A stretch of 64,000 nt of DNA from CAZYSK01 sp964649415 (GCA_964649415.1 CAZYSK010000016.1:28666-92665); one strand, 5' to 3'; numbered from the stretch's first letter, positions 15,037 to 24,225 are shown. Notes: generated by a model not told the origin, from the letters alone. Translations and numbers: made by a program.

Positions 15037-16187
15037 CACGTCACCCCGTCATCAACCCGCTGCGCTTCCCCGCTACAAGCGCCGGCCTCGAATGACTCGA
15101 GCAGCGCCATCAACCCACCGGCCACAACGGAGTGCCCACCCAACACCACCGGGACTCGCGCCTCCGCCGCTGCGCGCGTGAAACGGCGCAAGAAAGGCTC
15201 GGTCACCCTATCCCACCGGTGCAAGTCGGAGTTGAAGCGGTCAACCGCAGACGGCCACAACCCGCGCGCTGCCAAGACCACGCGGTTGTCAAACAGCACC
15301 CCACCGCACAGCTCAGCCAACTCGTCAAACAGACGATCAACACCCACCAGATCCACGTAATCGGACAGCAGCGAACGCACCTCTCCCCGTTCCTGCCGGC
15401 CACTGGCCCGCATACCCCGCTCCTCGGCGAAGACGCGCACCCAGCAACGGGTCGCCCGCTCGAGCGCCGCCCACGCCGCCGATGAGGCACGGCCCACGAC
15501 AGCCAGGCTTCCGCCCGCGCGCCCCATCTCCTCAAGCACGCCGTCCAGCCACGGTGCTTCCCAGCCCAGACCATCGAGGAAACGGCCCAGACAGGGCCCG
15601 ACATCTGGGTGGCGTTGCACAATCAGCAGGTCGACCGGCGTGTCTAGATCAAAACGCGCCGCCGCCGATGGAGCAAGGCTCTCGTGAGGCAGCCCGCCCC
15701 TGTGAGCCAACACCCACGCTATGGCGTTGTCATTGGCCTCCGGGGCCAGAAGGTGGGCGGACTCCATCGCCGGGGCAAACCCCACCCAATCACAGGAATG
15801 CAGGTTATTGGCCAGCACGAGTCGCTCCGAACTGCGCAGTCGGTCCAGTATCTCACGCCAACGGTCGAGGCGCATCAGCGGAGCCGAGGCTCCCCCGCTG
15901 CAAAGCGCGCATTCCACCCCATACCGCGAGATCAGGCCGGCCAGCCGCCGTCCGAAATGGAACGGCTCGCCCGGTGGATCGATATCCACCTCGACAGGCA
16001 GGTCGGCCAGCGTGTCACCCCAGCCCGCATCGTCGGTGGCCACCACAGCCCGGCCAACCATACCCGTGCGCAGCAGCAGATCCAACAGATCGCGCGCCGC
16101 AGCCCGGTGTGCTCTATCCAGCGCCCGCTCCACCTCGCACTGCCCCCATCCCCCTACAAAGAGGATCAAGGTCACATCCCTGGTCAA
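15036..16187 (-). CDS. unrecognised protein, possible GT-A/MobA-like nucleotidyltransferase fold
   Basis: A 383-residue soluble protein with no confident family match. The N-terminus (VTLILFVGGWGQCEVERALD) gives way to a strand-helix pattern with RAVVATDDAGWGDTLADLPV and, at about residues 180-190, AARFDLDTPVDLLIVQRHP. The D-x-DTP-x-DL element is typical of CofC/MobA/GT-A nucleotidyltransferases, so that fold is my best inference. The last 170 residues are helical with no motif I know (GGHSVVAGGLMALLESF near the end). The TTG 16187 start has GGAGGGG 5 bases upstream. It is coupled to the LMW phosphatase by a TGATG overlap, so a shared small-molecule or protein substrate is likely. Confidence 0.5.
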   Translation of the reverse strand: MTRDVTLILFVGGWGQCEVERALDRAHRAAARDLLDLLLRTGMVGRAVVATDDAGWGDTLADLPVEVDIDPPGEPFHFGRRLAGLISRYGVECALCSGGASAPLMRLDRWREILDRLRSSERLVLANNLHSCDWVGFAPAMESAHLLAPEANDNAIAWVLAHRGGLPHESLAPSAAARFDLDTPVDLLIVQRHPDVGPCLGRFLDGLGWEAPWLDGVLEEMGRAGGSLAVVGRASSAAWAALERATRCWVRVFAEERGMRASGRQERGEVRSLLSDYVDLVGVDRLFDELAELCGGVLFDNRVVLAARGLWPSAVDRFNSDLHRWDRVTEPFLRRFTRAAAEARVPVVLGGHSVVAGGLMALLESFEAGACSGEAQRVDDGVT

Positions 16188-16209
16188 ACAAGCCCCTCCG
16201 ATTCATAAA

Positions 16210-16236
16210 GGGGGGCCGGCTGACGCCGAACCCCCC
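16210..16236 (-). terminator. terminator after the hibernation-factor gene
   Basis: On the - strand GGGGGG-TT-CGGC-GTCA-GCCG-G-CCCCCC followed by TTT. It lies 39 bases past the raiA stop and before the next gene in the same direction, so it should end the raiA transcript. Confidence 0.65.
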
Positions 16237-16274
16237 GGTTCAGGTGTATAGGAAAACACCCAGGCCCGAACCCA

Positions 16275-16811
16275 TCAAGCGATTTCGGGCTGCAAAAGGC
16301 CATAGTTTCCATCTTTGCGCTTGTACACGACGTTAATCGCATCCTCGTCGACATCCAGAAACACGTAGAAGTGGTGCCCCAACAACTCCATCTGCTCGAT
16401 AGCTTCCTCTCGACCCATCGGCCGAAGCTCAAAACGCTTGATGCGCACGATCTCACCCTCGGTTGATTCCACAGGCTCCTCGATGGGCAACTCATCAACC
16501 GCTGCATGCCACCGGTCTTGACGTCTTCCCTTGTAGCGCGCAATCTGACGATACATCTTATCCATAACAGTATCAATCGACGTGAATATGTCTTGACTGC
16601 GCTCTTCAGCGCGTAGAATCGTGCCGCGTGCCCGTACCGTCAGTTGCGCCACCTGACCATCGTTGGCGCTGCGCGTCTTCTCCACCGCCAGATCAACCCG
16701 CGCTTCATCAATGCTGGGCAAGTAACGATCCAACTTCCCAACCTTGCGCTCCACGTGCTCTCTCAAACGCGGAGTCACCTCCAGGTTCTTGGCGTAGATA
16801 GAAACGTCCAT
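16275..16811 (-). CDS. hpf: ribosome hibernation-promoting factor, long form
   Basis: A 178-residue protein of the long HPF/RaiA class. The N-terminal 100 residues are the S30AE domain (MDVSIYAKNLEVTPRLREHV, then REHVERKVGKLDRYLPSIDE and VRARGTILRAEE), which binds the decoding centre. The C-terminal 55 residues are the dimerisation domain (IVRIKRFELRPMGREEAIEQ, then LGHHFYVFLDVDEDAINVVYKR), which joins two 30S subunits to form 100S dimers. ATG 16811 has AAGGAGG 7 bases upstream. The gene has its own terminator, and the upstream ComF gene is about 190 bases away, so it may be monocistronic. Confidence 0.97.
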   Translation of the reverse strand: MDVSIYAKNLEVTPRLREHVERKVGKLDRYLPSIDEARVDLAVEKTRSANDGQVAQLTVRARGTILRAEERSQDIFTSIDTVMDKMYRQIARYKGRRQDRWHAAVDELPIEEPVESTEGEIVRIKRFELRPMGREEAIEQMELLGHHFYVFLDVDEDAINVVYKRKDGNYGLLQPEIA

Positions 16812-17001
16812 TGACTTCCTCCTTACGGTCTCATGCTACATCCAGCGTCTAATAGCCCCCCTACGGGAAAACGTGCTGAGACTGTCCCCTCCACGGCACT
16901 CCAGCAGACCCACCGACGGACGCCGCCGATGCCGACGCCGACCACAGGCGGTTGGGCAGACGGTCGGGAGCGGTCGGTATCCGCGTCTACACCGAACACC
17001 C

Positions 17002-17727
17002 TCAGTGCGCACGGGCAAGCGTCAGCGCCCGCACAGCGCGCGCCCCTCCTTCCTCATACAAAGCCACCGCACATGCATCCAGCGTAGCACCCGTCGTACA
17101 CACGTCATCAAGCAGCAAGACCTCCTTGTCTGCCAGGGAACGGCTGGTGCAACGGAACGCATCGTGCACGTTCTTCCTCCGCTGTACTGCGTTAAGATTG
17201 ACTTGCGATGCTGTCGAGCGGTGCCGTACGAGCGTCCGCTCGTCCACCGCCAGGCCAACCCGGCGGCCCATCTCACGTGCCAACAGCGCCGCCTGGTTGA
17301 ACCCGCGCTCTCGCAGACGAGCGCTATGCAGCGGAACAGGGACCAAGACATCGACCGGCATAGGATGCTGCGCCCAGTATGCCGTCATCAGTTCGGCCAG
17401 AGGCTCAACCAACGCCGTACAGCGATGATACTTGAGGCGGTGCACCGCTTCGCGGAGCACGCCTTCGAAATACGCCACCGACCGTATGCATTCGATCTTC
17501 AAGGGGGAAACCCGGCAGCGCGCGCAGAGGCCGGCGTCCACAACTGGGTCGCCACAACATCCGCAGACAGGAGGCTCGACCAAGGAGATTTGGCTCCGAC
17601 ACTCGGCGCACAACCACTCGCCCACCCGGTGGCAGCCGACGCATCGCGGGGGAAGAAGAACGTCAAGAAACTGACTACAAAGACCGCGCCAATGGAGACT
17701 GACTGTCTCAATAACCGACACAGGCAC
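17002..17727 (-). CDS. comF: ComF-family phosphoribosyltransferase-like protein
   Basis: A 241-residue protein with an N-terminal zinc-ribbon (CVGCHRVGEWLCAECRSQI and CGCCGDPVVDAGLCARCR: four CxxC-type pairs) and a phosphoribosyltransferase domain with the PRPP-binding loop LLLDDVCTTGATLDACA. An RERGFNQAALLAREMGRRV segment is typical of ComF. ComF proteins are needed for DNA uptake in naturally competent bacteria. The gene lies 52 bases downstream of tadC on the same strand, so it may be read through from the pilus cluster, linking it to the only pilus system visible here. Competence itself is not demonstrated. Confidence 0.93.
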   Translation of the reverse strand: MPVSVIETVSLHWRGLCSQFLDVLLPPRCVGCHRVGEWLCAECRSQISLVEPPVCGCCGDPVVDAGLCARCRVSPLKIECIRSVAYFEGVLREAVHRLKYHRCTALVEPLAELMTAYWAQHPMPVDVLVPVPLHSARLRERGFNQAALLAREMGRRVGLAVDERTLVRHRSTASQVNLNAVQRRKNVHDAFRCTSRSLADKEVLLLDDVCTTGATLDACAVALYEEGGARAVRALTLARAH

Positions 17728-17779
17728 AGAACCCTATCTTCAACATCGGTTTCCGCACCAGCCTGTGGAGCGGCGGAAA

Positions 17780-18727
17780 CTATGGCAATATCGAACCACT
17801 CCCCATGAACATGTCCTTGATCGTCAGCGCAGCCGGCCCCAGAAGGACAATGAAAATAGAGGGGAAGATCAGGAAAGCGATCGCGGGCAACATCTTGATC
17901 GGCGCCTGGCGGGCCAACTCCTCTGCCCGCTGACGACGCCGTACTCGCATCTGATCCGATTGGATGCGCAGCACCCGGGCAATACTGACACCTAGTTGAT
18001 CCGCCTGGATAATGGCCGCCACGAAGGTGGATACGTCCGCCACTTCCATGCCGTCTGCCATGTCGCGCAGCGCCTCGCGCCGCAACTTGCCCAACTGGAT
18101 CTCCTGAATCACCCGATTGAACGCCATGCTCAGTTCGTTATCCCACTTCTCAGCTACCTTGGACATGGCCATGTCGAAGCCCAGGCCCGCTTCCACACAG
18201 ATCGTCAGCAGATCAAGCGCATCGGGCAGCGATACGATAATCTCCTTCTGCCGCTTCCCGATCTTGCTGCGCAGTGACAACACCGGCATGTAGTAGCCCA
18301 ATCCGGTCCCAGCCACGGGCAGCAGGATGCGCTGCACCAGGGGCAACTGACCCGCGACGAAAGACAGCGCAAGCCCCAGCCCTCCAAATAGGATCGCTGC
18401 CAGCACACGCAGACCCAGGAAGCGGGTGAGATCGTAGGGATTGCCCGCCAAGTCAAGCCTGTGCTGCAGCGTCTCCCTGGTCTTCGCTGGCGAGAAGCGC
18501 ATCACGAACGCCGCCAGCCCTGCAAGCAGGGGCATTAGCACACGCTCGGTGAAAGGCTGGGATAGTTCGATTTCCTCCAGTGTTGGGGGACGTTCCAATG
18601 TCCCGAAGTCTGCGAGGCGATCCTCGATGCTGGAGGTAGACTGCCGCGACCTTAGCATGCCAACGACGAACAGAACCAGGCCGCCCAGGACAAGCACACC
18701 CAAACAGATGAACAGACCAGATGACAT
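17780..18727 (-). CDS. tadC: Tad pilus inner-membrane platform protein TadC
   Basis: A 315-residue protein with an N-terminal membrane helix (about 7-25), a cytoplasmic T2SSF domain (about 140-270, with LPDALDLLTICVEAGLGFDM and LREALRDMADGMEVADVSTF as family segments), and C-terminal membrane helices ending IVLLGPAALTIKDMFMGSG. With TadB it forms the platform for pilus assembly driven by the TadA/CpaF ATPase. It is the last tad gene before comF, 18 bases after tadB. Length is normal. Confidence 0.92.
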   Translation of the reverse strand: MSSGLFICLGVLVLGGLVLFVVGMLRSRQSTSSIEDRLADFGTLERPPTLEEIELSQPFTERVLMPLLAGLAAFVMRFSPAKTRETLQHRLDLAGNPYDLTRFLGLRVLAAILFGGLGLALSFVAGQLPLVQRILLPVAGTGLGYYMPVLSLRSKIGKRQKEIIVSLPDALDLLTICVEAGLGFDMAMSKVAEKWDNELSMAFNRVIQEIQLGKLRREALRDMADGMEVADVSTFVAAIIQADQLGVSIARVLRIQSDQMRVRRRQRAEELARQAPIKMLPAIAFLIFPSIFIVLLGPAALTIKDMFMGSGSILP

Positions 18728-18745
18728 CTCGCCCCCCCTCAGGTG

Positions 18746-19693
18746 CTACACTTCAATCTGCACCACCTTGTTGATGGCGACGAAACCCAGAATGATACCC
18801 AAGACCGCCACGCCGACCATCACAAGACCGCAGACATCCTCGAACAGCCTACCCATGAACTCAGGATTGATTAGGTAGATGATGGCCGTGAGAACGGCCG
18901 GCACCATGGCAATCATGTAGCCCGAAGCCCGGCTTTGGCCTGTAAGCGCCCGGATCTCGCCCTTGATGCGCACCCGTTCGCGGATCGTGAAACTGATCGA
19001 GTCCAGCACTTCCGCGAGGTTACCACCCACCTCGCGCTGTACGTTGATCGCCGTGATCATCATGTCGAGGTCCTCGCTGGGCACCCGGCGGAGCATGTGG
19101 TCCATGGCCTCCTCCAGCCCGATGCCGAACTGGACTTCTTGAACAACCCGCGCAAACTCATCTGAGATCGGCGGTCCCATCTCCCGCGACACCGCCTCCA
19201 TCGCCTGCATGACACTGTAGCCCGCGCGGATACCGTTCACCATCAGGTTAATCGTGTCGCTCAACTGGTTGTTGAACGCCTTCAAGCGCCGCCGACGCAG
19301 AATCCGAACGTAGAATCGGGGACCGAAGAACGCTGCCAAGCAGACACCAGCGGTGATAATCAAGTCCCGCTTCAGGAAATAGGCCACGCCCCCACCAGCC
19401 ATGATCAGAATGAGGGTGGCAGCCATAAACTCGCCCACAGTGACCTTCAGGTCTGCCCGCGCCAACTGTGTCGCCAGGTCAGCGCCCACACCCCGGCTGG
19501 TCAGCGCACGATCCAGCGCATCACCGATAGGCGTCCTACGAGGCACAGCCCCGGCCTGCGCGGCAGTCGCCTCCTCGATGAGGCCCAATCTCTCCTCAAC
19601 GAAAGACCGGTCTGCGCGACGCGAGGCGATTACTCCGACCAACACAACGACCGCCCCGATCGCTGCCACCGCAATCGGTATCAACCAGGTCAT
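18746..19693 (-). CDS. tadB: Tad pilus inner-membrane platform protein TadB
   Basis: A 315-residue protein: N-terminal membrane helix (3-22), two further helices around 95-130, a T2SSF domain (LSDTINLMVNGIRAGYSVMQ, and MITAINVQREVGGNLAEVLD) and two C-terminal helices. It pairs with TadC. The separation from cpaF is 145 bases, larger than elsewhere in the cluster; that gap (19694-19838) holds no gene and no clear terminator. The start is taken at ATG 19693 (MTWLIPIAV). Confidence 0.92.
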   Translation of the reverse strand: MTWLIPIAVAAIGAVVVLVGVIASRRADRSFVEERLGLIEEATAAQAGAVPRRTPIGDALDRALTSRGVGADLATQLARADLKVTVGEFMAATLILIMAGGGVAYFLKRDLIITAGVCLAAFFGPRFYVRILRRRRLKAFNNQLSDTINLMVNGIRAGYSVMQAMEAVSREMGPPISDEFARVVQEVQFGIGLEEAMDHMLRRVPSEDLDMMITAINVQREVGGNLAEVLDSISFTIRERVRIKGEIRALTGQSRASGYMIAMVPAVLTAIIYLINPEFMGRLFEDVCGLVMVGVAVLGIILGFVAINKVVQIEV

Positions 19694-19838
19694 CGCTTAC
19701 TCCCCATCTGCACAGTCGAGACACTTATGGCTACGATGGTGAACGGTACACCTGTAGCACTCACAACCACCCGTTGACGCAAGCTCCCGGGAAGAAACGC
19801 CGTCCCTCTTGTTGATCCGTCCCCACGCTCAGACCAGA

Positions 19839-21212
19839 TCAATACCGCCCCCGCTGGCCTATCCCGAAAATGCTGGGGGGCAGATGCACGCCCGCTCCCT
19901 CAATTCGCTCCATGAACTTAGGCCGCAGCCCTGTCGGCCGCAGCGCACCAATCACCCGGCCGCTCTCGTATCCCACCCGCTCGAACTTGAAGATATCGGA
20001 CATGGTGATCACGTCGCCCTCCATCCCCTGAACCTCGCTCACAGCGACGCACTTACGACTCCCGTCCTGCATGCGCTCCAACTGGATGATCACATTCAAC
20101 GCGGATGCAATCTGCTCACGGATGGCCCGGTGGGGTAGTTCCATCCCTGCCATCAGAACCATGTTTTCCAGGCGGGCCGTCGCCTCGCGGGGACTGTTCG
20201 CGTGGATGGTGGTCAGGCTGCCCTCGTGACCGGTATTCATCGCCTGAAGCATATCGAAAGCCTCAGGTCCCCGGCACTCACCCACGACGATGCGATCCGG
20301 GCGCATTCGTAGGCTGTTGATCACCAGGTCCCGGATGTTGATCGCACCTCTGCCCTCGATGTTCGGTGGGCGCGACTCCAGCGTCACGACGTGCTCCTGA
20401 CGCAGTTGCAGTTCGGCCGCGTTCTCGATGGTAATGATACGCTCAGAGCCAGGGATGTAGCCAGAGAGAACGTTCAGAAATGTCGTCTTGCCGGTGCCAG
20501 TACCGCCCGAGATGATGATGTTCAACTTCGCCAAGACGCACGCCTTCAACAACTCCATCGTCTGTGCGCTGACGGTGCCCAACTCAATCAACCGATCCAC
20601 CGTGAGGGGAATCTTGAAGAACTTACGGATGGTGAGCACCGGCCCAATCAAGGAGATCGGCGCGATCACCGCGTTCACTCGGGAGCCGTCCGGCAGGCGC
20701 GCGTCTACGTATGGCTGACTCTCGTCGATGCGCCGCCCCAAGGGGGCGACGATGCGCTCAATGATGCGCATCAAGTGGTCATCCGACTCAAAGACAGCAT
20801 TGGTGCGCACGATCTTCCCCTCGCGCTCGACGTAGATGTTCTTGGCCCCGTTCACCATGATCTCAGTGATCGTGGGGTCGGCCAGAAAGGGCTCAAGTGG
20901 TCCGAAGCCGAGTATCTCGGCGACAATCTGCTCGAACAGTCGCTGGCGCTCAGCGCGGCTCAGGACGATGTGCTCCTCAGCCAGGATGTTGTGATACATC
21001 TCCTCGATCGTGTTGCGCACTTCATCCGACCTGGAGACATCCATCGACGGATCCAGTTCCGCGATCAGCTTATTCTGTATACGTGTCTTAAGATCCAGAT
21101 AAGCATCACGCGCAGGAGAAGCGGGCTGGCGACGCAGGCGCATCTCCGCCAGCTCCGCAGGCTTGCGCGTAGTCGTCTGTTTCTCCCGCTCAATTCGTTT
21201 CAACAGTGACAT
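19839..21212 (-). CDS. cpaF: Tad pilus assembly ATPase (TadA/CpaF)
   Basis: A 457-residue secretion-superfamily ATPase that powers Flp pilin polymerisation. Walker A is IISGGTGTGKTTFLNVLSG (about residue 240), the Asp box is ITIENAAELQL, Walker B is RPDRIVVGECRGPEAFDML, and the His box TGHEGSLTTIHANSPREAT follows. The N-terminal domain carries IVAEILGFGPLEPFLADPTI, typical of CpaF. The C-terminus continues past the ATPase domain (KFMERIEGAGVHLPPSIFG). It is co-directional with cpaE (58-base gap). Confidence 0.96.
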   Translation of the reverse strand: MSLLKRIEREKQTTTRKPAELAEMRLRRQPASPARDAYLDLKTRIQNKLIAELDPSMDVSRSDEVRNTIEEMYHNILAEEHIVLSRAERQRLFEQIVAEILGFGPLEPFLADPTITEIMVNGAKNIYVEREGKIVRTNAVFESDDHLMRIIERIVAPLGRRIDESQPYVDARLPDGSRVNAVIAPISLIGPVLTIRKFFKIPLTVDRLIELGTVSAQTMELLKACVLAKLNIIISGGTGTGKTTFLNVLSGYIPGSERIITIENAAELQLRQEHVVTLESRPPNIEGRGAINIRDLVINSLRMRPDRIVVGECRGPEAFDMLQAMNTGHEGSLTTIHANSPREATARLENMVLMAGMELPHRAIREQIASALNVIIQLERMQDGSRKCVAVSEVQGMEGDVITMSDIFKFERVGYESGRVIGALRPTGLRPKFMERIEGAGVHLPPSIFGIGQRGRY

Positions 21213-21270
21213 TACCCCACCTCCGTAACCACCTGACCCGTCGCGCCTGCCCGGCAGCGGTCATACGCCA

Positions 21271-22602
21271 CTACCCGAAGACGCGCCGCAGCCTCAGCCG
21301 TCCCGTGTCTCCCGCGGCCACCGTTTCCTCTTCCTGTTCCTCTGGTTCAGGCGTCAACGCGCCCTCAACGTGCTCGGCAAGGCGCACGATGCCCTGGGAA
21401 ACGGGCCTACTTTGATCACGCAGGATAAAGGGTACACCGTGATTGATCGCAGCCAGTACCATCTGCTCGTCCAGAGGAATCTGCGCAGCCACAGGCATCA
21501 TAGCCTGCTCGATCTGCTCCACCCGTATGCCCGTGCGCCGGTCCACGCCATTGACAACCAACGCAATCTTCTCCGTCGGGTAGTTGAGTTGGGAGGCCAC
21601 TTCAAGAAACAGGCGAGCGCTCTTGATGGATGGGATGTTCGGCATCACAACAAGTACAATCAACGCGGCAGAATCAAACGCCGTCAGCGCGACGTCGTCT
21701 AGCCAACTCCACATATCCACGACAATGATGTCGAAGTCTTTGCGCATCATGCTCAGGATAGCGCCAAACGGCGAGTCTCCCCCCCCACCCTCGCCCGGGG
21801 ACGCTCGCGTCAGCAGGTCCTCGGCCGACTCTGGATGTGGCGGAGCCAGCAACACTTTGAGACCGGTCCTGTGAGAGGCCATCACGCTGTTCAGCATATC
21901 GCTGTCCAAGTCGCCGATGTGGGGAGCCAGGTCTGCTGCACTCCGACTGGCCTGGAGATTGAGCATCACCCCCACATCCCCGAACTGGAAACTGGCATCC
22001 ATGAGCGCAACTTTCTGCACCCCACTGCCCATCTGCTGCAATGCAATCGCCAGGTTGACTGCGATCGTCGTGCACCCCACGCCGCCCTTGGGGCTATAGA
22101 CAGCGACCACGTTTCCGTCGCGCTGAGGTTTGGCCTCCTGAGGTCTGGCACGCCGGTCACCCGGCGACGCAGCCACGGGACGGGTCTTCGCCATCTCGTA
22201 GACCCGACGGATGGTGCTCATCAACTCGTCGCCGCTGGGCGGCTTCGTGAGGAAGTCCCGTGCACCTGCCAACATCGCCCGGCGCAGGTAGTCGGTCTCG
22301 CCCTGCACGGAGAGCATCACCACCTGGGTCGCCGGGACCTCCCGCATGATGGCCTCTGTCGCAGCAATACCATCCATATCAGGCATGTTGATGTCCATCA
22401 GGACGATATGCGGCCTGAACTCCTTGGCCAGCTCGATGCCCTCTCTGCCCGAGGACGCCGCACCGACAACCTCTATGCTGGCGTCGAAGGAGAGCAGCTT
22501 GCGCAGATTCTCCCTCGTCTCGGCGATATCGTCGACAATCAACAACCGGATTCGCTCTTGCTCCACCTGCGTCAATACCTCCCCACGATTAGGAGACGTC
22601 AT
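21271..22602 (-). CDS. cpaE: CpaE-like protein: receiver domain fused to ParA/MinD-type ATPase
   Basis: A 443-residue protein. Residues 18-135 are a receiver domain that looks functional: LLIVDDIAETRENLRKLL, phospho-acceptor Asp in HIVLMDINMPDMDGI, and the Lys in FLTKPPSGDEL. Residues about 165-410 are a MinD/ParA-type ATPase with a deviant Walker A (VYSPKGGVGCTTIAVNLAIA). In caulobacters CpaE localises the pilus machine and its receiver is degenerate; here Asp and Lys are kept, so phospho-control is possible. No cognate kinase is fused, but a HisKA_3 kinase gene lies 11 kb upstream. The C-terminus (PEPEEQEEETV) is acidic. It lies between cpaB and cpaF. Confidence 0.92.
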   Translation of the reverse strand: MTSPNRGEVLTQVEQERIRLLIVDDIAETRENLRKLLSFDASIEVVGAASSGREGIELAKEFRPHIVLMDINMPDMDGIAATEAIMREVPATQVVMLSVQGETDYLRRAMLAGARDFLTKPPSGDELMSTIRRVYEMAKTRPVAASPGDRRARPQEAKPQRDGNVVAVYSPKGGVGCTTIAVNLAIALQQMGSGVQKVALMDASFQFGDVGVMLNLQASRSAADLAPHIGDLDSDMLNSVMASHRTGLKVLLAPPHPESAEDLLTRASPGEGGGGDSPFGAILSMMRKDFDIIVVDMWSWLDDVALTAFDSAALIVLVVMPNIPSIKSARLFLEVASQLNYPTEKIALVVNGVDRRTGIRVEQIEQAMMPVAAQIPLDEQMVLAAINHGVPFILRDQSRPVSQGIVRLAEHVEGALTPEPEEQEEETVAAGDTGRLRLRRVFG

Positions 22603-22686
22603 ACACGCTGGAACATCATATCCCTGCGTCTGCCACCGTTCTCAGTGAGCACACCTATCCCCGTGCCGTGCCTGAAGAGCCTGGGC

Positions 22687-23838
22687 TCACTCGCCTACAG
22701 GCTCCCCCGCAGTGCTTCCCTCGATCTCCTCTGCTGAGAGCGACGGCACCTCCTCAATCGGCGGCGTGACTCCATACGGCAGTTTGGCAGGAATCTCAAT
22801 GCTGTATTGCTCGAAGAGATACTGCAACGTGACCGAATCAGTGTCGTTGAGCTGCGTATCACCGGCCGAACGCAACACCAGGTCAATGTTGGCACCGGTC
22901 TCTTGGGCATACTTGAGAACCATCGCATCTTGCGGATCCACAATCAGCGTCAACGGCTCAACGGATGCACGCGTCGCAGTCGGAGGCACAGTTTCGCCCT
23001 CAGCGACCTGCACCTCGGCCCCTTGCGCCTCCAATTCCTCCGCCCATGCCGGCACTTCTTCCCCCTCTACCGCTGCCATCTGCTCGATGGGCCAGTCGCC
23101 GACACGCATGACCACCGCATCCTGGACAGTCATCTGAGTCACCAGGCGCGCTCGCTGCCCCTCACCGGGGTTCAGGTTGACCACCCAGCCATTGGGCAAC
23201 ACCTCCAGCCGCCCCATCACCCCACCGCGACACCCCTCGTCCTCGGACGGCTGCACGCACGAAGCCTCGTTGGGCAGAGCGGTCTGAAACTCCTCGTCCA
23301 GGTCTATGATCAACACAGAGATGAGCACGTCCACGTGGTCACCAGGTTGGAGCGCCCAGGCTACGCTGGAGTAGCGTGCCACCGGCAGCGCAAGAGCCAC
23401 CTTCCCCGGCGGGATCTGCAACGCCGCATTCGACCCCATAGCGCCCAGCTCATAGGGCGAGTCGGTGAGCATGTCCTCCAAGATGGGGGTACGCTGCAAG
23501 ATGTCCACCCGAGCGATGCGTCCTGCCACCCGCTCGTCGATGTCAGCCTCGGTCAGCGCTCCGGCCGGGACTGACTGCTCCGGCCAGTACTGCACCTCGA
23601 CCCAGTCACTGGTGAGGCGTTCGCCCCGCTTGATGTCCACCGCCGCCAAGAGGATCTCTCGGGTGCCAGGCGGGACGTACACACCACCCTCCCCTACCTG
23701 CGCCTCAAGCTCCTCCAGTGCCTGCTCGGCCAGATCGGACGCAGCCTGCCTGGCCCGGACGTACAGAATAGCGCCGACCACTATAGCCCCGAGCAGCACG
23801 ATGATCCCGACAATGACCAGTACTCGACCGCCGCGCAT
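22687..23838 (-). CDS. cpaB: Tad pilus periplasmic-type protein CpaB/RcpC
   Basis: A 383-residue protein with one N-terminal membrane helix (VLVIVGIIVLLGAIVVGAIL). A SAF domain (about 60-125: VDIKRGERLTSDWVEVQYW, VAGRIARVDILQRTPILEDM) precedes the RcpC-like domain (KVALALPVARYSSVAWALQP, GDHVDVLISVLIIDLDEEF). The C-terminus is Pro/Glu-rich. In Gram-negative Tad systems this protein supports the secretin; here no secretin is present, so it presumably acts in the wall zone. AAGGAGG lies 7 bases before ATG 23838. It is the first gene of its block, with its own promoter (23963-23991). Confidence 0.9.
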   Translation of the reverse strand: MRGGRVLVIVGIIVLLGAIVVGAILYVRARQAASDLAEQALEELEAQVGEGGVYVPPGTREILLAAVDIKRGERLTSDWVEVQYWPEQSVPAGALTEADIDERVAGRIARVDILQRTPILEDMLTDSPYELGAMGSNAALQIPPGKVALALPVARYSSVAWALQPGDHVDVLISVLIIDLDEEFQTALPNEASCVQPSEDEGCRGGVMGRLEVLPNGWVVNLNPGEGQRARLVTQMTVQDAVVMRVGDWPIEQMAAVEGEEVPAWAEELEAQGAEVQVAEGETVPPTATRASVEPLTLIVDPQDAMVLKYAQETGANIDLVLRSAGDTQLNDTDSVTLQYLFEQYSIEIPAKLPYGVTPPIEEVPSLSAEEIEGSTAGEPVGE

Positions 23839-23962
23839 ATCGCCTCCTTATCCCCTGCTACACTCAGAGGACGGGCTGGGTCGCTCTCAACGCCGCCTCA
23901 ATGAGCAGAACCTACGGACCAGGCCACGCACAAACCTGCGAACAGCCACCAACCCCAATTCA

Positions 23963-23991
23963 ATGATACTGGTTTACAAACAAAATGTCAA
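23963..23991 (-). promoter_or_regulatory. consensus promoter for the cpaB-cpaE-cpaF-tadB-tadC block
   Basis: On the - strand TTGACA (23991-23986), 17 bases, TATCAT (23968-23963). It lies about 125 bases upstream of cpaB, and downstream of the vWA gene terminator (24055-24091), so the assembly genes are transcribed separately from the surface subunits. Confidence 0.8.
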
Positions 23992-24054
23992 GTATTCAGA
24001 ACGAGCGTCATCTGTGAGCCAGACCGCAAACGTACAGGCAAGCCACCCCCGAAA

Positions 24055-24091
24055 CAGAGTCTCGGGCCCGCCACAGGCCCGAGACTCTGTC
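24055..24091 (-). terminator. intrinsic terminator after the TadG-like vWA gene
   Basis: A perfect 15-bp stem: ACAGAGTCTCGGGCC (24055-24069), 7-base loop, and its exact reverse complement (24077-24091). On the - strand the stem is followed by TTTCGG, a short T-run. It separates the surface-subunit transcript from the cpaB promoter. Confidence 0.75.
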
Positions 24092-24138
24092 CTGTTGTAT
24101 CTACTCTCCACCTGTCGGCACTGCGTCGATACCCTCAG

Positions 24139-24172
24139 AAAGGCGTCATTCCGATGGTGCGCTAGCACCATC
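24139..24172 (-). repeat. solo copy of the 36-bp-repeat core plus hairpin
   Basis: 24139-24160 reads AAAGGCGTCATTCCGATGG followed by TGC, matching the core of the tandem repeats at 2325-2432 with C/T changes. It continues into a perfect hairpin GATGGTGC-GCTA-GCACCATC (24153-24172). Confidence 0.7.
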
Positions 24173-24225
24173 CTCACGCCTGCGCATGAGACGCGTTGAG
24201 AACGCACGTCCACGAGGCAATGCGT

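Larger units (their letters stand above)
23839..24225. other. 387-base gap between vWA gene and cpaB
   Basis: Holds no gene. In order on the - strand it contains a solo hairpin repeat (24139-24172), an intrinsic terminator (24055-24091), the cpaB promoter (23963-23991), and an unusually AT-rich stretch around the promoter. Confidence 0.8.
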
